A stretch of 23,957 bases of DNA from Dehalococcoidia bacterium UBA1123 (GTDB lineage: Bacteria > Chloroflexota > Dehalococcoidia > Lucifugimonadales > UBA1123): assembly GCA_002313895.1 (NCBI GenBank), contig DCAW01000081.1, positions 19,113-43,069 of the forward strand. Direction: 5' to 3'. The notes below the pieces were generated by a model. The model did not search any database, was not told where the DNA came from, and saw nothing but the letters and a program-made list of their open reading frames with translations. This document shows, in pieces, positions 1 to 6,998 of the stretch (the first letter of the stretch is position 1; each line of letters starts with the position of its first letter). The translations under genes and the position numbers were made by a program.

Positions 1-2
1 TT

Positions 3-101
3 CTTCAGGGCAGCGAGGTTCATATCATGGCCTGCGACGTTATCGGCGAATGTGACGATAATCTGTCCAACGTGACCGGCTGGCGTTCTGTTACCGACTG
101 A
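3..101 (+). CDS. 3' end of an unidentified gene (partial)
   Basis: An open frame runs in from the left edge and gives 32 residues ending ...NVTGWRSVTD before TGA. Third codon positions are mostly G or C, like the real genes here, which suggests a coding tail. It contains two Cys about six residues apart but nothing I recognise. It lies about 100 bases upstream of the merB-like gene on the same strand, with an operator-like palindrome between them. Confidence 0.35.
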   Translation, partial: LQGSEVHIMACDVIGECDDNLSNVTGWRSVTD

Positions 102-144
102 TCTTTCCCGTGGCGAAAACAATCGGATTCAAGATTTATCACAT

Positions 145-164
145 ATATCAACGTTTCTTGATAT
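145..164. promoter_or_regulatory. ArsR/SmtB-type palindromic operator upstream of the merB-like gene
   Basis: A perfect inverted repeat ATATCAA-N6-TTGATAT lies in AT-rich sequence 33 bases before the merB-like start. Seven-base arms with a six-base spacer and a TCAA/TTGA core are typical of ArsR/SmtB-family metal-sensing repressors. MerR operators look different, with dyads set in a 19-20 bp promoter spacer. No arsR-like gene is visible, so the regulator is inferred to lie elsewhere. It would be expected to release this site on binding a thiophilic metal. Confidence 0.6.
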
Positions 165-197
165 GAGTATTTCCGTGAGAGAAGGTGGGATGCCGTA

Positions 198-860
198 ATG
201 GTTACAGAAACCGAATTGCAAGAGATTATTGCCAAGTGGAAATCTGGGTGGCGGGGCGAAGGACAGTTGGATGGAATGAGCCTGACGACTCAACTTCTGG
301 ATGCCATCGCAGAGGGACAGCCCGTATCGACAACCGGGTTCGCGCAGCGCACAGGTCTCGACGCCGAAGCCGTCGATGAGATTTTTAGCGAAATGCGTAA
401 TGAAGGCTCGGAATTCAACGCTGAGGGCGACCTTGTCGGGAAAGTCCTTACGCAGATTCCCACGCCTCACCACTTCAACCTCAGCGGCAAGGAACTGTAC
501 GCCTGGTGCGCTCTGGACACCCTCTTCCTGGCAGGCCTGATGGGGCGGACTGCTCAGGTCGAGTCCACCTGTCCGGCAACCGGCCAGGAGATACGACTGA
601 CTGTGGCCCCCGATCATGTCGAAAGCTCGAATCCCGATGGGATTGTCCTGTCCATCATCATCCCCGGCAAGTTGGAAGACACCGGTCCAGGGTCTATCAG
701 TGGGCCACAATGCGCCACTTGAACAGGCATGCACTTTTTCAGCTCCCGTGAAGGAGCCGAGAGTTGGGTTGGCGGCAGGCCGGGAATCGCTGTCCTAAAT
801 CTTGACGAAGCGTTCGAATTGGCCCAGGAGGTATGGGTCAGGCCCAGCGCAACCGCTTAG
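198..860 (+). CDS. merB: Alkylmercury lyase MerB, candidate selenoprotein (Sec at the catalytic Cys159 position)
   Basis: This is an organomercurial lyase, a cytosolic enzyme that protonolyses the C-Hg bond. The reading is 220 residues with one in-frame TGA (720-722, residue 175) and a TAG stop; Tn21-type MerB is about 212. The family core LYAWCALDTL supplies Cys104 and Asp107, equivalent to Cys96 and Asp99 of the E. coli plasmid enzyme. After the TGA the frame continues TGMHFFSSREGAESW and ends with the usual LDEAFELAQEV helix. In classical MerB the second catalytic Cys (159) sits four residues before the His of HFF, and the TGA occupies that slot. A hairpin at 742-757 fits a bacterial SECIS. 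An AAGGTGGG sequence about 9 bases upstream supports the ATG. Another Cys lies three residues before the TGA, and the preceding loop is about eight residues longer than usual. A nonsense mutation cannot be excluded, but the intact downstream frame and the exact position argue for Sec. Confidence 0.85.
742..757 (+). promoter_or_regulatory. bacterial SECIS-like hairpin of the merB-like gene
   Basis: The stem GCTCC/GGAGC is five perfect pairs and closes a six-base loop CGTGAA. The loop begins 24 bases after the UGA at 720-722 and has G at its second position followed by U. This matches the bacterial SECIS pattern: apical loop roughly 16-37 bases past UGA, G in the first two loop bases. The same CGTGA loop recurs in the MerP-like gene at 12611. 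Confidence 0.65.
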
Positions 861-886
861 AAAATCACAACACCGAGGTTAAACGC

Positions 887-1076
887 ATGGAACGTAAACC
901 ATATCGAACATAACCTGCCCACCGACGCCTGGCGGTTCTACTACGAGTGCATGAACTGCCAGGCGGTGTTGAGGCCGTTAGATGGCGACTGTTGTGTTTT
1001 CTGCTCCTATGCCGATACACTCTGCCCGTCCAAGCAAATGGAGGCGATGTCCAGTGCAGAAATTCCTACGAATTGA
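887..1076 (+). CDS. small Cys-rich GDCCVFCSY-type protein of mer operons (frame broken near the start)
   Basis: The region reads DAWRFYYECMNC...GDCCVFCSYADTLCPSKQ and ends at TGA 1076. This matches the short Cys-rich proteins with a GDCCVFCSYG core that occur beside mer genes; I know of no proven function. The main frame has no start codon after the merB TAG. An ATG at 887-889 with GAGG at 875-878 is one base out of frame. Dropping one A of the run at 896-898 would join them as MERN-HIEHNLPTDAWRF. This may be a sequencing or assembly error or a real lesion. A short product from the in-frame ATG at 951 is the alternative. Seven Cys remain, none replaced by UGA. Confidence 0.65.
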
Positions 1077-1392
1077 GACGCCCTTTGTGGCGATGTTGAG
1101 CGGCCTATTGCCACTGCCCTGGTGATGAGTGGTTAGCGGCCTGCTCGGACTTCTGGGAGCTTCCGGGTCCGGGTTGGCCTTCGCGCCCGCGTTGCGGGCG
1201 CTGAGTTGGCCTCTTCTGTTCATAACCCTACTCATGCTGAGCCGGGGGTGGTATCTGCAAATCTCGCAACGCGCCGACCTGAGCACCAAGTGGCCCAGAC
1301 GAGCCATCACGACGTTGGTCTTATCTACAGTGTTGGCGGTAACGCTCTGGGGCCTGCGATTTGCGGATCTTCTGGGGGAGAGTCCCATATAA
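1054..1392 (+). CDS. MerT-like mercury transporter, candidate selenoprotein with a Sec-Sec pair
   Basis: From the GTG at 1054, with GGAGG at 1040-1044, the frame gives 112 residues containing two adjacent TGA codons (1123-1128, residues 24 and 25) before TAA. MerT is about 116 residues with three membrane helices, and its mercury-binding Cys24-Cys25 pair lies in helix 1. Here hydrophobic segments fall at about 9-36, 40-65 and 81-105, and the UGA pair sits in the first one after LLPLPW. A basic loop with KWPRR lies between helices 2 and 3; the second Cys pair of MerT (76, 82) is absent. The gene overlaps the end of the GDCCVFCSY gene, so it is co-transcribed with merB. Overall similarity to MerT beyond topology is weak. 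Without UGA decoding, the remaining 87 residues from 1129 would be a two-helix stub. Confidence 0.72.
1146..1171 (+). promoter_or_regulatory. bacterial SECIS-like hairpin of the merT-like gene
   Basis: The outer stem CGGAC/GTCCG and inner stem CTGG/CCGG (one G:U) are separated by a two-base TT bulge on the 5' side. They close a six-base loop GAGCTT at 1157-1162. The loop starts 28 bases after the second UGA and has G first, so it fits the bacterial SECIS pattern. It is more irregular than the other three. Confidence 0.5.
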
Positions 1393-1422
1393 AATCAAAC
1401 CACCGAATGACAGTTTAGCGTT

Positions 1423-1513
1423 GTCATGCTGAGCGGAGCGAAGTATCTAATCGCCTGCTCTCCAACTGCTGACTTACTGACGACTGGATTCTTCGCCGGC
1501 GGTCTCAGAATGA
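1423..1513. repeat. dispersed ~90-bp repeat with terminal inverted ends, copy 1
   Basis: It starts GTCATGCTGAGCGGAGCGAAG and ends CTCAGAATGA. The ends are inverted copies of each other (TCATGCTGAG against TCATTCTGAG, 9 of 10 match). A second copy of the same length and ends lies at 20609-20698. The centres differ between copies while the ends are conserved, as in REP/MITE-like hairpin elements. Confidence 0.65.
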
Positions 1514-1532
1514 AAAGGCGATGTCAAGCGCC

Positions 1533-2489
1533 TTAGTCGTCTCCGCCCACGGCGGGGGCTCCTTCCCTCGCTTCACCAGCCTCGATGCGGAATTCCGGCA
1601 GCCATTTCAAGAAGCTGTGCAGGTACCAGTTACGGTCCCCTGGCAACTGCATAGTCGATGGCACAAGCACGGTGCGGACGATTGTGGCGTCCACCAGGAC
1701 CGCCACCGCCAGCCCGAATCCGAACTGCTGAAGTGGCACCATCCGACCGGCAGCGAACACTGCGACCATGATGACCGCTGCGCCCGTTATCAAACTCGTC
1801 GTCGTCGTCACTCCATGCATCACTGACTCCGAGTTGTTCTTGGTCTGGTTGTACCGCTCCTGAATGCGGCTCAGCAGGAGGAACACCTGGTAGTCCATCA
1901 ACAGGCCAAAGGTATGGCGAACAGCATCAACGGCATCCAGGTTTGGATAACATCCTGAGTGAATCCGAAAAATTCGGCTCCGTACCCCTCCCGGAACACC
2001 AGAACCAGCAAACCGTAGGCAGAGCCGACCGACAGCAGGTTCATGATGATGGCCGTGAACGGTATCACGATGGAGCGGAAGACGATCATCAGCAGGATGA
2101 AGCTGAGTCCCAGCACGAAGGCGAACACAATGGGTTGGTACCACGCGGCGATGTCGTTGAAGTCGATGTCATCCGCTGACGCGCAACCGACGTACACTGT
2201 GGCTTGAACGCTACGGAAAGCGTCAGTGATGAAATCGTCTCTCAACTCCCTCACTGCATCTGTAGTTGCCTTGCTGGTCAGGTCACCAGATAGATGGACT
2301 GACAGAACGCCGAGAATGTTGGTATCGTTCATCTCAAGGTCGGATTCACCGAACCTGGCGATCAGGGCGTCTATTGCGCCCAGAACTTCCGGCGACTGGA
2401 GGTTGCATCGATAACGATATCCGCAGGAGCGTCAAGCCCGAATCCGAAATCATCCTGGAGGGCGTGGAAGCCGTCCTTGAGACTATCAC
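1533..2489 (-). pseudogene. C-terminal half of an MMPL-family RND transporter, frameshifted
   Basis: Read leftward, pieces in different frames assemble into the second half of an MMPL transporter. They are SLKDGFHALQDDFGFGLDAP, then NLQSPEVLGAIDALIARFGES, then the membrane run with IVFAFVLGLSFILLMIVFRS, then FGLLMDYQVFLLLSRIQE and a final helix pair. Frame changes are needed near 2400 and near 1910. The N-terminal half, with the first permease module, is missing: sequence similarity stops at about 2489, where a fragment of another gene on the opposite strand begins. It is not functional as it stands. Confidence 0.8.
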
Positions 2490-2702
2490 CGGATTCTGAC
2501 CGACAACAGCGTCCGAGGGTACTCTTTCGAGCAGTGCCTCCATGACTACAAGCTCTCACTGCTTCAGAGGTTCCGCGCGCTGGTCTCCACGATCGCGGTT
2601 ATGCCCTTTTCGAATGACGCAATCCAGATGCACGTTGACATCTTGCTACCTCGCAACATCGCCGCTATCCTTGACCACAACGCGGGCGATCTGCTGTCAT
2701 AG
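2484..2702 (+). pseudogene. C-terminal remnant of a phosphotransferase/ecdysteroid-kinase-like protein
   Basis: The frame YHRILTDNSVRGYSFEQCLHDYKLSLLQRF...ending DHNAGDLLS-TAG looks like the tail of the APH/EcKinase-like superfamily, whose C-terminal part carries G-Y-[ST]-x-[ED]-x-C-x-x-D-Y-[RK]. Stops occur just upstream in this frame and no catalytic core is present. It abuts the truncated MMPL half at about 2484-2489, so this is a recombination scar joining two partial genes. Family assignment is from pattern memory only. Confidence 0.5.
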
Positions 2703-2831
2703 TCAGGGGCAAGAACTCGATCCGTGTGAAGGACAGCTTTCAGCCACAATGCCATGCTTCACCCCGTTCAGCATGGCAACCGATATTTTCATCATCGCCG
2801 CCGCCAATCACAACTAATATAAGAGATTCTC

Positions 2832-3551
2832 ATGAGTGTTAATTTCCAAGAGCTAGCCTATCGTTCCACGCCGATGGGGTTGCTGACCCTGCGTCGTCGC
2901 AAGGAACTCATTCTCGGTATAGACATATACGAGATAAAGCTGGACGAAGAATTTCTCATGTCTAGCGTGTTCACCGTGGCTGAGGAAGCCCTTGCAAATC
3001 TGGGGCTGGAAGGACTCTCAGAGCCTGAGTTGGACGTAGTGGTCGGAGGGTTGGGATTGGGCTACACCGCGGTAACGGCCCTTGAATACCCACAGGTCCG
3101 GGAACTTTTGGTGGTGGACACTATGCAGGAGGTGATCGACTGGCACCAGCAGGGCTTGCTTCCCCTGGGCGAGAAACTCACATCCGACCCTCGGTGCCGA
3201 CTGGTCCACGGCGACTTCTTCGCCATGTCAGCCTCGTTGTACAAAGGATTCGACCCCGAATATCGAGGCCGTCAGTTTCACGCCATACTACTGGACGTAG
3301 ACCACTCCCCCCGCGACGTTCTGCACCCTAGTCATGCGTCGTTCTACCAGGCCGACGGCCTGCGCCAGATGACGGCGCACCTCCGTCCCGGTGGAATCTT
3401 TGCCCTGTGGTCCAACGACCCGCCAGACGAAAAGTTCCACATGGCGCTGTCAGAGGTGTTCGCTCACTACGAGACCCATGTCGTCACCTTCCCCAACCCC
3501 ATCCAGGGCACGGTGGAAGCCAACACCGTCTATGTCGCTCGAAACATCTGA
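2832..3551 (+). CDS. spermidine-synthase-like SAM-dependent methyltransferase-fold protein
   Basis: The protein has 239 residues. VVGGLGLGYTA (about 70-80) is the glycine-rich nucleotide loop. LLVVD at about 92-96 supplies the acidic residue that usually contacts the ribose of AdoMet. AILLDVDHSP (151-160) lies where spermidine synthases have their catalytic Asp. The C-terminal LRPGGIFALWSNDP motif is typical of the spermine/spermidine synthase-like fold. Without the clear polyamine-site signature, the substrate is unknown. The ATG follows TAATATAAGAGA, giving a weak ribosome site. It is a lone rightward gene facing the leftward ABC permease across about 60 bases. Confidence 0.75.
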   Translation: MSVNFQELAYRSTPMGLLTLRRRKELILGIDIYEIKLDEEFLMSSVFTVAEEALANLGLEGLSEPELDVVVGGLGLGYTAVTALEYPQVRELLVVDTMQEVIDWHQQGLLPLGEKLTSDPRCRLVHGDFFAMSASLYKGFDPEYRGRQFHAILLDVDHSPRDVLHPSHASFYQADGLRQMTAHLRPGGIFALWSNDPPDEKFHMALSEVFAHYETHVVTFPNPIQGTVEANTVYVARNI

Positions 3552-3566
3552 GCAAGGAGTCAAGTC

Positions 3567-3586
3567 TCAGGTTTTCAGGGGTCAGG
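3567..3586 (+). repeat. TCAGGTTTTCAGG repeat, copy 1
   Basis: TCAGGTTTTCAGG followed by GGTCAGG lies just past the 3' end of the ABC-2 permease gene. Related copies flank the other side of that gene (4711-4730) and occur inverted at 23436-23450 and, in part, at 10232-10244. Confidence 0.55.
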
Positions 3587-3614
3587 GCGGGGGTTTGCAG
3601 ATTGGGGCAGGGTG

Positions 3615-4694
3615 TTACTGGAACCTGAACACTTTGACGGCCACCAGTGACGTCAACGCAATCCACAGAGCCATGATTCCTATCTCCAGCGGGAAATCTG
3701 AGAACCCCTTCGCCTCCAGGGTGGCGCCGCGCACTGCCTCGACCATAGGCGCAAGGGGAAGGAACTGCACGACCGAAGTAAGGACTCCGGGCAGCGCGTC
3801 TGGCGGGAAGAACACGCCTGAGAACATCAGCAAGGGCAGCACCACCAGGTTGCCCAGGCCGCTGGCCGCCTGCACGCTCTTGGAGTAGGAACCGACGATG
3901 AACCCCAGGTTCAGGAACACCAGATTGCCCAGCAGGATGAACAGCCCGATGACCAGGAAATTCCCGGTTATCGGCACGCCATAGACCAGTCCTCCAACAC
4001 CCAGGATCAGGCTCGCCTGAATCAGGGCCATTCCCAGATACGCCAGCACCTGAGCGAAGAAGAAAGTTCGCACCTTCAATGGCGTAGCCAGCATGCGGCG
4101 CAGAATCTTCTTCTCTCGATAGTTGGCGATGGATGTGGCAACGCCGATCACCGAGAAGCTCATGATTCCCCACACCGCGATGCCCGGCAGAAGAAAATCT
4201 ATGAAGCTGAACTCCTCGATCAGTATTCCTTCAGGGGCCAGGACTAATCGAGCAGGAGCGCCGGCAATATCCAGGTTCACCTGGTCCAAGAACCGAGACA
4301 CAGTGCTCAGAATCACGCCGCTGGTCTGGGTTGTTTCGTCGTAGATCAGAGCTATCTCAACAGGCGGAGTTCGATTGGCCTTCGACGTCAGGTCCCGAGG
4401 AATTATTATCAGGAAGTTCAGATCGTCGTCTGCAATCTCATCCTGGGCGACGGCCTCGTCCTGACGAACATCCACATCGAAGGACTCAACTTCTGCGAGG
4501 TTATGGATAAGCTGGCGGGAGATGTCGTCCTGAGCGTAGTCCACCACCGCTATCGTAGTCGTTGAAACCCTATCCTGGGCTATCAGGCCAAAGATAACAA
4601 CCATGACCAGGGGAAACGCCATCGCCCAGAACAACGCCTGGCGGTTGCGGACGATCATCTTTACGTTGGCTATTGTGAGTTGCAGAAGAAGCAT
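3615..4694 (-). CDS. ABC-2 type transporter permease
   Basis: This 359-residue membrane protein has an N-terminal helix (RQALFWAMAFPLVMVVIFGL, about 17-36). A long extracytoplasmic domain with an IIPRDLTSKANR stretch follows. Five or so C-terminal helices begin near IDFLLPGIAVWGIMSFSVIG. FFPPDALPGVL and FLPLAPMVEAVRG are typical of the ABC-2 (DrrB/NatB-like) exporter family. It is encoded just downstream of its ATPase on the same strand, separated by 55 bases that contain a small repeat. The substrate cannot be told from sequence; drugs, Na+ or lipids are common for this group. Confidence 0.9.
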   Translation of the reverse strand: MLLLQLTIANVKMIVRNRQALFWAMAFPLVMVVIFGLIAQDRVSTTTIAVVDYAQDDISRQLIHNLAEVESFDVDVRQDEAVAQDEIADDDLNFLIIIPRDLTSKANRTPPVEIALIYDETTQTSGVILSTVSRFLDQVNLDIAGAPARLVLAPEGILIEEFSFIDFLLPGIAVWGIMSFSVIGVATSIANYREKKILRRMLATPLKVRTFFFAQVLAYLGMALIQASLILGVGGLVYGVPITGNFLVIGLFILLGNLVFLNLGFIVGSYSKSVQAASGLGNLVVLPLLMFSGVFFPPDALPGVLTSVVQFLPLAPMVEAVRGATLEAKGFSDFPLEIGIMALWIALTSLVAVKVFRFQ

Positions 4695-4710
4695 AATAGG
4701 TGGTCAGGTA

Positions 4711-4730
4711 TCAGGTTTTCAGGTGTCAGG
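4711..4730 (+). repeat. TCAGGTTTTCAGG repeat, copy 2
   Basis: TCAGGTTTTCAGG followed by TGTCAGG lies between the ABC ATPase and permease genes. It matches copy 1 at 3567 except for one base, so near-identical direct repeats bracket the permease gene. Confidence 0.55.
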
Positions 4731-4749
4731 TAAAGTTTGAGTTCAGAGG

Positions 4750-5694
4750 TCAATCGCGCAAGGCTCTCCCCGTCAGCGAGAGAAAGACGTCTTCCAGGTT
4801 GGCTGGGGTGACCTCCAAATGGGTTAGCTTGATGTCGTTCTTTGCCACCCAGTCCATCAGGGCCGGCATGGTGGATGCGGCATCGGAGGAGCGCAGTCTG
4901 AATCCTTGATTCTGGTCGTCCAGAACTTCGGTTACGCAATCGAGATCAGCGAGGCCGTTGCTTGAAAACTCGTTGAGCGTCGATGCTCTGACCTCATAGG
5001 GCACGGGCAGGGAGCGCACCAGGTTGGTTGGAGTGTCCAGCGTCACAATCCGGCCCTGATCCATGATAGCCACGCGGTCGCACAGGAACTCCGCCTCCTC
5101 CATGTAATGAGTGGTCAGGACGATGGTGCGGCCCTGGGAGTTGATGCTCTGAACGAAGTCCCACAGATTGCGGCGAGCCTGAGGATCGAGGCCGGCGGTC
5201 GGCTCGTCGAGGAACACGACCTCCGGGTCGTTGACCAGCGTGGCGGCGATGGTGAACCTCTGCTGTTGGCCTCCGGATAGTTTTCCAACAGTGGTGTTGG
5301 CCTTGTCCTCCAGCCCGACGGTGGATAGAAGTTCGGCGGGCGGAACTCGTCGGCTGTAGAACCTGCCAAATAACTCAAGGATTTCCGTCAGCGTCAGGTA
5401 GTCAAAGTAAGCCGATGCTTGAAGCTGGACTCCGATGCGTTCCTTGACGGTGTTGGGGTCTCTCGCAATCTCTGTGCCCAGCACGCTGATCCTGCCGCTG
5501 GATGGTTCCTGAAGCCCTTCGATGCACTCTAGAGTCGTAGTCTTGCCCGCCCCGTTAGGGCCGAGGATTCCAAACACCTCGCCCCGCCGGACGCTAAATG
5601 ATATGTCGTCCACCGCCACCAGATCGCCAAATCTTTTGTTGAGGGACTCTACGCTGATTACTTCGTCCACAGGTTCACTCAAAGAGTCGATCAA
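4750..5694 (-). CDS. ABC transporter ATP-binding protein
   Basis: This DrrA/NatA-type ATPase energises the adjacent ABC-2 permease. Walker A is GPNGAGKTT, the signature is LSGGQQQR, Walker B is VVFLDEPTAGLD, and the switch His is in VLTTHYMEEAE. A C-terminal extension of about 90 residues follows, ending LEDVFLSLTGRALRD, as usual for exporters of this group. The longest reading is 314 residues from TTG at 5694, but the GGAGG (5695-5699, complement) touches that codon. TTG at 5682, giving MSEPVDEV..., is 12 bases from it and is the likelier start. The gene overlaps the end of the Uma2 gene, so it is translationally coupled. Confidence 0.92.
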   Translation of the reverse strand: MIDSLSEPVDEVISVESLNKRFGDLVAVDDISFSVRRGEVFGILGPNGAGKTTTLECIEGLQEPSSGRISVLGTEIARDPNTVKERIGVQLQASAYFDYLTLTEILELFGRFYSRRVPPAELLSTVGLEDKANTTVGKLSGGQQQRFTIAATLVNDPEVVFLDEPTAGLDPQARRNLWDFVQSINSQGRTIVLTTHYMEEAEFLCDRVAIMDQGRIVTLDTPTNLVRSLPVPYEVRASTLNEFSSNGLADLDCVTEVLDDQNQGFRLRSSDAASTMPALMDWVAKNDIKLTHLEVTPANLEDVFLSLTGRALRD

Positions 5695-6229
5695 CCTCCA
5701 CTTGGATGCCTTCGAGGGTGGGTGACATGGCCGTTGTCCTCTCTGGATAGACCCGCACGGTCTCGAACTCGGTGTCCCCGGCTTTGAGAACCTCTAAGGT
5801 CCTCTCTTGAGGATCAATCAACCAATACCCTCGAACTCCAAATCTCAAGTATTGTTCGAGTTTTATGTCTCTATCTCGGGTTTTTGTGCTCGGCGAAAGT
5901 ATCTCGATTACCAGATCAGGCGATCCCTGGATGTTACGGTCGCCGATTATGTGAAGCCGGTTGTTCGAATTAAACGAGATCTCGGGCTGGAACACATCAT
6001 GATCGGACAGCACCACATCCATAGGGGCATAGAACAACTCACCAAGGCTCTGTGATTCCACAAACTCGTTCAGCGCTCTGAGCAAGTTTCTTGAAATTCT
6101 ATGGTGTTGTGTTACTGGAGATGGCGCCAAGATAAGCTCCCCGTCGATTAGCTCATAACGTTTATCATCACCTTCCGGTATGCTCATATAACTACGGACG
6201 GTTAGCTTTATGAGTTTGGGTTGGAGCAT
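5675..6229 (-). CDS. Uma2-family (DUF820) PD-(D/E)XK nuclease-like protein
   Basis: The protein has 184 residues. KRYELIDGELILAPSPVTQHHRIS at about 23-46, FQPEISF, DLVIEILSPSTKTRDRDIKLEQYLRFGVRGYWLIDP and a final LFE define the Uma2 family. The conserved Asp/Glu and the Lys of DRDIKLEQY form a PD-(D/E)XK-like site. The fold is that of restriction endonucleases, but cellular roles are unproven and the family is often expanded in Cyanobacteria and Chloroflexota. ATG at 6229 has GGAGAG six bases upstream. It lies between a small hypothetical gene (9-base gap) and the ABC ATPase (overlap). Confidence 0.88.
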   Translation of the reverse strand: MLQPKLIKLTVRSYMSIPEGDDKRYELIDGELILAPSPVTQHHRISRNLLRALNEFVESQSLGELFYAPMDVVLSDHDVFQPEISFNSNNRLHIIGDRNIQGSPDLVIEILSPSTKTRDRDIKLEQYLRFGVRGYWLIDPQERTLEVLKAGDTEFETVRVYPERTTAMSPTLEGIQVEVDRLFE

Positions 6230-6238
6230 AAGGCTCTC

Positions 6239-6556
6239 CTAATTCAGCCGTAGGCCGCCACCGTTGGTTCCTTCGAAATCGCGAGCACTGTACACGCCCA
6301 GGTCTCGGCCTTGGTGGACGTGGACGATGATCTCCTGCCTGATAATGCCCACCGCGTCGAGAAGCTCCTCGTCGATGGCATCAATCAGGTCCTGAATGCT
6401 GTCGGTGGTCAGGCTTTCGCTGACGGTGAGAGTGGCGTGGACTATCACGTCGGCAAAGTGGATGTCCAATCTGCCCACAGTGGCCTCATCATCTAGCACC
6501 GTGTAACACTCCGAAAAAGGGGTCCGGGCTTCACGCTCAAAATTAAATTTCGCCAT
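6239..6556 (-). CDS. hypothetical protein, 105 aa
   Basis: I do not recognise this protein. It starts MAKFNFEREARTPF and is acidic, with IQDLIDAIDEELLDAVGIIRQEIIVHVHQGRDLGVYS near the C-terminus. It has no membrane segment and no Cys after the start Met region except one at SECYTV. The frame is open further upstream to 6793, but that extension has poor coding character, so ATG at 6556 is preferred. It ends nine bases before the Uma2 start and is probably in the same transcript. Confidence 0.6.
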   Translation of the reverse strand: MAKFNFEREARTPFSECYTVLDDEATVGRLDIHFADVIVHATLTVSESLTTDSIQDLIDAIDEELLDAVGIIRQEIIVHVHQGRDLGVYSARDFEGTNGGGLRLN

Positions 6557-6998
6557 GTGTTTCGTCTTTGACCTTGCTGATTGTGTGCTCGGGTGATATA
6601 AGGCAGCGCGAACCGCGTCATTCTGAATCACGATGAAGAACCTGATCGCGCACAAAACCGTTGCGCTGCAAACGACTAGATAGGCTAAAGCTACGATTGG
6701 CGTTCTATGAGTGTTCTGCTTATAACACAGATATGATGGGTATCCAAGCATTATAATACACCCAGTACGTTTGGAGCCTCGGCGCGGTGCCACCTCAGAC
6801 GTAGGGCTTCAAGCATGTAGAGAGCTTGATGTTGCCGTGGGACTCACCGAATCCGCGGCCAAATTCCTCAAAGAGAGACGAACTGTCGTTTGGCATCGTC
6901 GGCGAAAGGCCGTACAGTTGCGCCATCCCAACATGGTGTGTTTATGAAAGCGCTGGATTCCATCTGGGGAATACTGGTGTAGAAACGGAACAGAATCC
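6557..6998. other. intergenic stretch without a credible gene
   Basis: About 440 bases between the leftward hypothetical and the SnoaL-like gene. Short open pieces exist, for example a rightward CRELDVAVGLTESAAKFLKE near 6813-6880 that faintly resembles the last domain of Clp ATPases. None has a start, sufficient length or family support. GTCATTCTGAATC near 6618 resembles one end of the 90-bp repeat. Confidence 0.4.

Noticed and set aside
129..734. Long leftward open frame opposite merB
   Set aside because: It is antisense to a protein with clear MerB motifs, has no family resemblance and arises from the codon pattern of the real gene.
2764..2816. Short frame MATDIFIIAAANHN resembling a thiolase N-terminus
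   Set aside because: Only 14 residues before a stop and the next expected thiolase residues are absent; too short to claim.
6813..6955. Possible Clp ATPase C-terminal remnant or acetyltransferase-like piece
   Set aside because: Resemblance covers about 20 residues only, with no start and no consistent frame afterwards.
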